Source of the DNA: Helicobacteraceae bacterium
Lineage (GTDB): Bacteria; Campylobacterota; Campylobacteria; Campylobacterales; SZUA-545
Assembly: GCA_031273735.1 (NCBI GenBank)
Contig: JAISRI010000239.1
Location: 1 to 8,149, forward strand
Reading direction: 5' to 3'
Length of the DNA stretch: 8,149 nt
Shown here piece by piece: positions 1 to 5,381 of this stretch. The first letter of the stretch is position 1. Each line of letters starts with the position of its first letter. A model generated the notes under the pieces. The model was not told the DNA's origin, did no database searches, and saw only the letters and a program-made list of their open reading frames with translations. The position numbers were made by a program, and so were the translations under genes.

Positions 1-224
1 CCAAAATCGCCCTGAACTAAAAGATAATCGCCCTTTTGAGCTTCGTTTTTTAAGCGCTCTTTATATGGCAAAAGATCGTCTGCGATCGCTTTTTTATGTG
101 GATCGATCCTCGACCACGCACTATCGCTTAAAACTACAATATCGCCCGCTCCCAAAACCTCTTTGGCTTCATTTATCTGACTTTCTAATATATTATGATT
201 CATTAAAATAAACAATTTTTTCAT
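1..224 (-). CDS. csx20: Csx20-like CRISPR accessory protein, C-terminus cut by window edge
   Basis: This is the 5' part (74 codons) of a gene that runs off the left edge. It starts MKKLFILMNHNILESQ and reaches LLVQGDF, followed by an incomplete Gly codon. From memory, the N-terminal pattern (a hydrophobic strand, then an Asn-His loop) and the QGDFG motif near residues 71-75 match Csx20, a small stand-alone protein of type III CRISPR loci. Csx20 is grouped with CARF-type proteins, and members have been proposed to act as ring nucleases that degrade cyclic oligoadenylate; that role is family knowledge plus inference here. The start is set by a one-base overlap with the stop codon of the membrane CARF gene upstream (TAATG), so the two are almost certainly co-translated. 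GC is about 42-45%, back to the level of the Cmr genes. The missing C-terminal part prevents a check of any active-site residues. Confidence 0.72.
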   Translation of the reverse strand, partial: MKKLFILMNHNILESQINEAKEVLGAGDIVVLSDSAWSRIDPHKKAIADDLLPYKERLKNEAQKGDYLLVQGDF

Positions 225-895
225 TATTGCAACTCATGGTTAAATTTTACAAGATTGGCGACGGCGCTATTTCCTATAACCTTGTTTTCGTCGTTATATT
301 TTGATATGAGACAAGATACATCTATACCATATAGCTGACCAAGATGGTACAACGTAAGACTTGCCAGCGTCTGCCCCGACGTTACCTCTATCAAAATATT
401 ATCTCTTTTTGCTTCGCTTAAATCTTCCAAAATATCATCAAATGAAGAGATTATATTTTCAGGCTCATTGATGGATTTGACTTTTAGAAAATTCTCTTTT
501 GAGTATATTTTTTCCTGTTTTATCTTTTCTTTTACCTCGTCTATATTTTTATTTGAATAGTTATCTTTGATAAGATAGATTTTTTCCAGATTTTTATAAT
601 TGGCGGCGATTGAGTTTAGCAAATTTATATTTGATGGAATAATAGATATAAGGTATTTTTTCTCTTTGCTTACCAAAATCGGTTTGAAACTTAAGTTTCT
701 CGATCTGTAATTATGAAAAATATATATAAGAAAAGAAACTAATAGCAGCATTAGTCCTATCCATTGCCTATCTTCTCCAGCTATCAAATCAGCCGTCATT
801 CCTATGCCCATAAGAGCCGATAAAACTACCGCGATTGCCGCTATGGAGGCTTTTTCAGATAACCCAAACGCCGATAATAGTTTGATTTTTTTCAT
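224..895 (-). CDS. Two-helix membrane protein with CARF-like cytoplasmic domain, putative cOA-activated effector
   Basis: The 223-residue protein has two hydrophobic helices at about residues 16-38 and 45-62, separated by a short polar loop. Basic residues before the first helix (MKKIK) and after the second (HNYRSR) place both ends in the cytoplasm by the positive-inside rule. The soluble part (about 75-223) looks like a CARF fold: a strand at 80-87 (KYLISIIP), another at 106-110 (IYLIK), and a strand-loop-helix motif ILIEVTSGQTLASL at 167-180, comparable to the DxTGGTK-type ligand motif of CARF proteins. No HEPN, PD-(D/E)xK or other nuclease motif is visible, so the effector part is probably the membrane segment itself. 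Membrane CARF proteins such as Cam1 act by disturbing the membrane when cOA binds; similarity to Cam1 or Csx23 is by architecture only. The start overlaps the csx1 stop (ATGA) with only a weak upstream ribosome site, suggesting translational coupling. The central third is strikingly AT-rich. Confidence 0.78.
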   Translation of the reverse strand: MKKIKLLSAFGLSEKASIAAIAVVLSALMGIGMTADLIAGEDRQWIGLMLLLVSFLIYIFHNYRSRNLSFKPILVSKEKKYLISIIPSNINLLNSIAANYKNLEKIYLIKDNYSNKNIDEVKEKIKQEKIYSKENFLKVKSINEPENIISSFDDILEDLSEAKRDNILIEVTSGQTLASLTLYHLGQLYGIDVSCLISKYNDENKVIGNSAVANLVKFNHELQ

Positions 896-2133
896 TTGCC
901 GATTTTTGATAACGTTGCAAAATAATTATCAAAATTTTCAACGCTATTTTTTGGAGATGACTTTGAGCCTCTATCAACAGAGTTTGCAGATATCTTATGA
1001 GCTATATTCTTGCGAATATTACTGACTTTTGAAAAAGCGTTACCAATCTTATTTTGCTCTTGCAAGCTACTTTTCCAATCTTTAAGTGAAAAAAGTTCCT
1101 TCTTTGCTTTATCGCGATCGTCCTTCTTCGTAGAATCGTAGCCATTTACTTCGCATTTGACGCTAATCGCGGCTTCTGTGAGCGTGATATACGCCATTGC
1201 GTAGTTGGCGCTCTCTGCATACCATTTGGCAAGCTGAAATTGAAATTTTGAGAGCGATTCATCTACGTCGAAACGCTTTATAAACCTAACGAGTTGCTTC
1301 GATAAGATTTTAACGATATGATTATTGGAGTTTTCAAAAGCCTTGATCTGCCCGGCAAGTCTCTTAAAACTCTGTTGCATCGAGCCCATATCCGCGATAC
1401 TTAAAGCGTCTGAAAATTCGCTAAAGGCATTTTTTATCTCCTTTGATTCGTCAGAATCGTTCAATAGCATTTTTAAACTATCTCCGTTGCCGTACGAATT
1501 GAGCATATTGATCGCGTTAGACCATTCGGCGAATTTATAAAACTCTCTTAGGTTAATAATTGGCGAAGGCTCGTCTTTAACAAGCATGCCATAGAAAAAT
1601 CCTGCGATCTTGAACTTTTTATAAGTTTGTCCGAATTGACTCATCACAAACGACATAATAGAATGCGATCGGAAAAGATGGGTGATATCAAAGTAAACTT
1701 CGTCGCCGTCATTTAACAAATCTAGTATTTCAATGAAACTTCCAAAAATATCCCATAACTCGTTTTTGCTTTTACCATCGATAACAAGAAAGCATTTCGA
1801 TCCTGCCGAACCCAATTTTTTAACAATGGAATTATTTAAGTCGTTTAGAGAATCTTGCGTAAGCGTTTTTTTCTCTTTCTGCCTTAGTATCTCGTAATAA
1901 ACTTCGTCGTCGCTTTCAAAAATTTCGGCAAGATTATCCCACATCGATTCAGCCGTTCCTATGACAAATAGTCTATCAATCCCGTAATGTGCGATCATAG
2001 CGTTTGCCACAAGAGTTTCCGACGGATAGAGCCTGCCTTCTAGCGTGTAATCTGTCGTTGCGTATATATTTTTATTATTATCGCCTTTTGCCGATCTGCC
2101 TGTACCTAGTAGACTAATAAGAACTTTTGACAT
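892..2133 (-). CDS. csx1: CARF-HEPN ribonuclease, Csx1/Csx2 type (TM1812 / DxTHG family)
   Basis: The 413-residue protein belongs to the family that senses cyclic oligoadenylate and then degrades RNA without sequence-specific targeting. The N-terminal CARF domain begins with a strand and LGTG loop (residues 9-12), continues with a second strand ending in IGTAESMW (58-65), and carries the family motif at 149-156 as DITHLFRS, where Leu replaces the usual Gly of DxTHG. The segment at 179-205 (FFYGM to AEW) also fits the TM1812 family. The C-terminal half is helical and ends in a HEPN domain whose RNase motif is R374-x4-H379 (RKNIAH). Length is normal for the family. The start at 2133 has AAGGA four bases upstream and lies 49 bases after the cmr6 stop; the end overlaps the membrane CARF start by four bases. 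The position after the Cmr genes fits a role as a Cas10-driven effector. The preferred ligand (cA4 or cA6) cannot be read from the sequence. Some databases call this family Csx2. Confidence 0.9.
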   Translation of the reverse strand: MSKVLISLLGTGRSAKGDNNKNIYATTDYTLEGRLYPSETLVANAMIAHYGIDRLFVIGTAESMWDNLAEIFESDDEVYYEILRQKEKKTLTQDSLNDLNNSIVKKLGSAGSKCFLVIDGKSKNELWDIFGSFIEILDLLNDGDEVYFDITHLFRSHSIMSFVMSQFGQTYKKFKIAGFFYGMLVKDEPSPIINLREFYKFAEWSNAINMLNSYGNGDSLKMLLNDSDESKEIKNAFSEFSDALSIADMGSMQQSFKRLAGQIKAFENSNNHIVKILSKQLVRFIKRFDVDESLSKFQFQLAKWYAESANYAMAYITLTEAAISVKCEVNGYDSTKKDDRDKAKKELFSLKDWKSSLQEQNKIGNAFSKVSNIRKNIAHKISANSVDRGSKSSPKNSVENFDNYFATLSKIGK

Positions 2134-2182
2134 TTCGTCCTTTCAAACTTTATTTTAACAATTTTCAAGCGGTAATCTCTTA

Positions 2183-3250
2183 CTACTTGATCTTAAATCG
2201 TCCGTAACCAATTGCCGTTTTGCCGCCAAAGCCAACATATTCAAACGCCTCTTTGAAAGCTCCTTCTATCTCTTGTTTATCGCTATCGTTAAAACTTTCC
2301 GCCTCTAAAGGCAAAAAGAATGCGCGAAAGATAAACTCCGTATCTTTAGCAACGCTAATAAATTTAATCGGAACAGGATTTTCCGTTTCAACAGGCGACT
2401 TTTTCTTACCAATATAATAATCGCCATAATGCGGATTCATTATATCGATTTTTAAGCTAGGCGCTTTTGCGGGATATGCGTCTAAAATAACAAGCTGTCC
2501 GCGCTTGCCCTTTTCTGTATTTGTAGAGCCAAAATACTTATCCAAATACTTGTCGTCTATCGTTGCCTGACCGTCTTTGTCGATTTCAACGATTGAATGA
2601 TTGTCGTCTGCCAGCTTTAGCGCATACGCCAAACGTAAAACGCCCTTAATTGAACTAGCTGGTAAGAATGGGCAACCCGTATTACGATCCAAGATAATTC
2701 CCGTTTCATTCGGGTGTCCGCTGCCAAGTCCAGAAATAAAAGGCGAAACAAGTTTTGCCCTAATTTCAATCGGTAACTTGCCTAATGATTCCATCGCCTC
2801 TTTTTGACGCTGATGAATCGCTTCAAGCGCCGCGTTAACTTGCGCTTGCCTAATCTGTTCTTGCCCAACTTTATAAAGCGATTCTATAACGTCGGCGGGC
2901 TTTTTTATTTCATTGCCGTTCAACGTCCATCGCATCAAACGTATGAAAGATAACGAAAAATTAGCCGAGGACTTTTTTACCTGATCGACAATGCCGCTTG
3001 GTATCGGGTAAAAAGGACTTCCGCCATTGTGATCGCCCCAATCTTCCCCGCCTCTATTACCGCCGCCATTGCCATTTCTATTGAAGTTGTTATTGCCGCG
3101 TTCTCGATCGCCTTGCCAATTATCATGCGTCTGCGGTCGCCGATTATTATTTTGCCCGCTACTACTAGAGACGGAAGCGATATTCTCTAAACCCTTTTTC
3201 CTCTCTCCAAACTGCTTTGACGGATTACTACCCGTTTTGGTTATGCCCAT
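2183..3250 (-). CDS. cmr6: Type III-B RAMP protein Cmr6 with disordered N-terminal extension
   Basis: Cmr6 is a RAMP subunit of the Cmr complex, placed by family knowledge at the end of the backbone near the crRNA 3' end. The RAMP core starts near residue 158: a first strand (LPIEIRAKL), the loop FISGLGSGHPNETG (171-184), the ILDRNTGCPFLPASSIKG stretch (186-203) with the conserved Pro-Gly turn before the helix, and the C-terminal glycine-rich loop GFGGKTAIGYGRF (340-352). At 355 residues it is long for the family. The extra length is an N-terminal tail of about 80 residues rich in Asn, Gly, Arg and Ser. The start has AAGGAG upstream that overlaps the cmr5 stop (TAAGGAG); the gap to cmr5 is 12 bases. 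The gene ends in tandem stops (TAGTAA). Identification is secure; the function of the tail is unknown. Confidence 0.92.
   Translation of the reverse strand: MGITKTGSNPSKQFGERKKGLENIASVSSSSGQNNNRRPQTHDNWQGDRERGNNNFNRNGNGGGNRGGEDWGDHNGGSPFYPIPSGIVDQVKKSSANFSLSFIRLMRWTLNGNEIKKPADVIESLYKVGQEQIRQAQVNAALEAIHQRQKEAMESLGKLPIEIRAKLVSPFISGLGSGHPNETGIILDRNTGCPFLPASSIKGVLRLAYALKLADDNHSIVEIDKDGQATIDDKYLDKYFGSTNTEKGKRGQLVILDAYPAKAPSLKIDIMNPHYGDYYIGKKKSPVETENPVPIKFISVAKDTEFIFRAFFLPLEAESFNDSDKQEIEGAFKEAFEYVGFGGKTAIGYGRFKIK
3020..3154 (-). other. Low-complexity Asn/Gly/Arg-rich segment of Cmr6
   Basis: Residues 33-77 of Cmr6 form a low-complexity, probably disordered stretch. It contains short runs such as NNNRR, RGNNNFNRNGNGGGNRGG and DHNGG, with several Arg-Gly pairs reminiscent of RGG-type RNA-binding tails. 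It is followed by a Pro-containing linker (SPFYPIPSG) before the folded part. I infer disorder from composition only; no experimental role is known to me for such a tail on Cmr6. Confidence 0.75.
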
Positions 3251-3262
3251 AGTACACTCTCC

Positions 3263-3631
3263 TTAATCTTTTTCGCTAAAGGCTTTTGCATAGCGTTTAA
3301 GCCATTCTAATAAACGCAGAGCCTCTGTTTGCGCCGCCAAATACTTATCGATCGGCAAAATGTTAAATGCCTGCAAGAACTCCGCTTCTCTTTTATTTTT
3401 ATGATCGCATAACGGGTTTTTATCCGCCGTAAGCCACTCTTTTAGAATGACAAATAACGTTTTTTCTCTACTTGTTTTCGTGAGCAGAAACGCCATTGTT
3501 TGCCCTAAGCCATTTGTTAAAATCAAAGTCGGAGCGCCAGCATAAAAATTGGCGGTCTCTTTGTCGATCTTGCCCATTTTCCCGATCTCTTTTAAGGCAA
3601 ATTCGGCGCGTTTTTGTTGTTGCGTTTGCAT
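3263..3631 (-). CDS. cmr5: Type III-B small subunit Cmr5
   Basis: Cmr5 is the small, all-helical subunit that lines the target-RNA filament of the Cmr complex. The 122-residue protein beginning MQTQQQKRAEFAL has the expected family pattern: a first helix with RAEFAL, then FYAGAPTLILTNGLGQTMAFLL (Cmr5 signature NGLGQ before a hydrophobic helix), a WLTADKNPL segment, and a C-terminal helix with TEALRLLEWLKRYAKAF. An in-frame ATG 45 bases further upstream (3676) would give 137 residues, but it lies inside the end of cmr4 and the extra residues do not resemble Cmr5. The start at 3631 has a strong AGGAGG six bases upstream and gives the usual family length. The gene follows cmr4 by 10 bases and precedes cmr6 by 12 bases. 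Confidence 0.92.
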   Translation of the reverse strand: MQTQQQKRAEFALKEIGKMGKIDKETANFYAGAPTLILTNGLGQTMAFLLTKTSREKTLFVILKEWLTADKNPLCDHKNKREAEFLQAFNILPIDKYLAAQTEALRLLEWLKRYAKAFSEKD

Positions 3632-3637
3632 AATTAG

Positions 3638-3643
3638 CCTCCT
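3638..3643 (-). promoter_or_regulatory. Ribosome binding site that sets the cmr5 start
   Basis: The minus strand reads AGGAGG, then CTAATT, then the ATG at 3631. The site begins inside the TAG stop codon of cmr4 (3644-3642), so a ribosome ending cmr4 lies directly on the cmr5 entry site. This supports the 3631 start over the upstream ATG at 3676. Confidence 0.85.
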
Positions 3644-4496
3644 ATTTCCACTCAAGCTTGAAAATACCGCGCCCAAGCGTCTCGTCGCCGCCTACTTGGA
3701 TATATTTATCTATTGCAGTTTTTATAAACTTCTCGATCGCGTCGGCTTTTTGCGTCGCCTCGCTATCTTTACTATCGCCCCACGCGATTGTGCAATACAT
3801 TAGCGTATCTGCCGGTAGCTCCTCTTGATAGCGAAGCGATCCTGTAGCTGTCGAGCCTGTTGCGGAATCAATTTTTATTTGCGCGCTTATCGGCGTGCAA
3901 GAAACGCCATACTTAAACGCCTCGTCGCTGACAAGCAGTAATCTTTCTGTTTGCGCAAAGAGTTCGCTTTTTATTTCGCCCTTTTTTGCCTTTACCTGAT
4001 AATCCTCAATCAGGATATCCCCCTCTAAGTCGCCGCTAAGCGCGATTGCGTCTTCATCGCCAGCGGGTGCGCTAAACGTAATTTTTTCGCTTTTCCCCGC
4101 TAGCTCTAAATCTCTGTTTAGACGCTCCAAAACCGTAGGGCAAGTGATCCACACAAATGGCGCTGCGGAAGAGCGCATAGGGAAGGCTAAAATCTTAGCG
4201 TCGCTCACGCTAATAGCTCCCGCGTAACCCGCGTCGTCTCCGCTAGAACTATCGCTTTTGGCTCCAAAGATATTTTCGGTTAGCCCGTCAAACTCTTTAA
4301 CGCTGTCGCCTAGCTTGCTTTTAAGACGTTCGAAATTAGCCCTAAAAGCGCCCTTTACTCCCGATGAAAAAATCACAGGATAATCTGTGTGCCGCTCGCG
4401 CTGAATGGGCAGATCGACTACCCCAAGCGCGGATCCGCTTCCTGCGTGGCAGGGGGTAAGCGCATACATCAAAACTACTGAAAACTTGCGATTCAT
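3642..4496 (-). CDS. cmr4: Type III-B backbone RNase subunit Cmr4
   Basis: Cmr4 (284 residues) is the repeated backbone subunit that cuts target RNA at 6-nt intervals. The family N-terminus is clear: TPCHAGSGSALGVVDLPIQR (residues 14-33), followed by ERH and the VIFSSGVKGAFR stretch (41-52). D28 aligns with the catalytic Asp known from archaeal Cmr4 (the LGVVDLPI position), and H17 is also kept, so RNA cleavage should be active. Further family blocks are VSDAKILAFPMRSS (97-110), FVWITCPTVLERLNRD (114-129), SLRYQEELPADTLMY (220-234) and the terminal glycine-rich loop GGDETLGRGIF (269-279). AAGGAG lies six bases before the start, directly after the cmr3 stop, with a gap of 12 bases. Codon use is GC-richer here than in the effector genes to the left. 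Confidence 0.96.
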   Translation of the reverse strand: MNRKFSVVLMYALTPCHAGSGSALGVVDLPIQRERHTDYPVIFSSGVKGAFRANFERLKSKLGDSVKEFDGLTENIFGAKSDSSSGDDAGYAGAISVSDAKILAFPMRSSAAPFVWITCPTVLERLNRDLELAGKSEKITFSAPAGDEDAIALSGDLEGDILIEDYQVKAKKGEIKSELFAQTERLLLVSDEAFKYGVSCTPISAQIKIDSATGSTATGSLRYQEELPADTLMYCTIAWGDSKDSEATQKADAIEKFIKTAIDKYIQVGGDETLGRGIFKLEWK

Positions 4497-4508
4497 TTCT
4501 CTCTCCTT

Positions 4509-5381
4509 CTATTGTGCTAAAGCGATCAGTTGATCGCCAATTTTTTCGGTAAAAACCGAACCCGCGCAAAACCAAGTTTGCGAATCCTTATGCCCTTTGC
4601 CTTTTCTCATATCCCACCCCGCGACGACAAACGTTTTTGCGGCAAAAACCTTGCTTAAAAGCGCCTCGTTATCGCATAAGATCGGCGCAAGCGAAACAAA
4701 GTATTTGCTATCGCCGCCGCTTGGCAACGATGGAGGGGTTTTTATCTTTTGATAGCCGCAACTTCTGCCTTCGCCTCCTAAACGCAAAGTTCCTTTCTCG
4801 CCTAAGCCGTACTCTTTGTCGATCGCAATAGCAATAGTAACGCCGTTGCGCAAACGAATATGCCGCGCCATAAATAGCTTACCTTCCTCGACGATTCCTC
4901 TCTTGCTATCAATGCCGATTCCTATGCGATCCTCCTCGTCAAAAAACGCCTCTTTTTTATAGCTATTCTCGCCGCTTTTTGAGAATAGATCTATTTTGAT
5001 CCATTGACCGCCGATACTCTTTATATCTTTATCTTCAATCCAAGAAATTGGAGCGCTTACCGAACAAATCGCGTTAGCGTCGTTAAACTCTTTTGCGCGA
5101 GTAATAGGAATCAATGCGTTTTTCTCTTTCTCTTTGCGGCTTGAAGCATACCAAGAATATGGAGCTTGCGCATAGTATTGTTCGCCTTGTTTAAGCAAAA
5201 TCGCTCCAACTTTAACGTTTGGCGGCGCAGAGAAATCCTGTTTACCCGCCGTCCAAATTGCTCCCGCGATCACAGACGGCGGAGGCGGAAATAGTATGTC
5301 GGAAACGGGCAAGCCCGCCTCTAACGGAATTGATCCGCGAAAAAATAGCGTATCAAACGGCGTAAGCTCATACCAAATCAT
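4509..5381 (-). CDS. cmr3: Type III-B subunit Cmr3
   Basis: Cmr3 is a RAMP protein that, with Cas10, holds the 5' handle of the crRNA. The 290-residue product opens with YELTPFDTLFFRGSIPLEAG (4-23), the Cmr3 hallmark, followed by the proline run FPPPPSVIAGAI (31-42). Other family features are GIGIDSKRGIVEEGKLF (154-170), the LGGEGRSC motif (201-208), and the C-terminal VVAGWDMRKGKG (252-263). Length is slightly short of typical (about 320) but all blocks are present. The start codon overlaps the cas10 stop as ATGA, and a GGAGGA site sits inside the last codons of cas10, so the two are translationally coupled, in keeping with their direct contact in the complex. Confidence 0.95.
   Translation of the reverse strand: MIWYELTPFDTLFFRGSIPLEAGLPVSDILFPPPPSVIAGAIWTAGKQDFSAPPNVKVGAILLKQGEQYYAQAPYSWYASSRKEKEKNALIPITRAKEFNDANAICSVSAPISWIEDKDIKSIGGQWIKIDLFSKSGENSYKKEAFFDEEDRIGIGIDSKRGIVEEGKLFMARHIRLRNGVTIAIAIDKEYGLGEKGTLRLGGEGRSCGYQKIKTPPSLPSGGDSKYFVSLAPILCDNEALLSKVFAAKTFVVAGWDMRKGKGHKDSQTWFCAGSVFTEKIGDQLIALAQ

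Noticed and set aside
224..895. Membrane protein as a signal-peptide-bearing secreted protein
   Set aside because: Two hydrophobic helices with basic flanks and no cleavage-site pattern after the first fit an integral membrane hairpin; a periplasmic location would also not suit cOA sensing.
804..1025. Plus-strand open frame opposite csx1 and the membrane CARF gene (and similar plus-strand frames at 1325-1540, 2220-2417, 2601-2807, 3069-3266, 3549-3803, 4637-4831, 6566-6790, 7060-7327 and 7414-7810)
   Set aside because: All lie antisense to well-supported genes, lack ribosome sites I can see, and show low-quality Cys/Ser/Leu-rich translations.
4342..4575. 77-residue open frame on the minus strand across the cmr3/cmr4 junction
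   Set aside because: It overlaps two confidently identified genes in another frame, has no ribosome site, and its Arg/Ser-rich composition looks like an out-of-frame reading.
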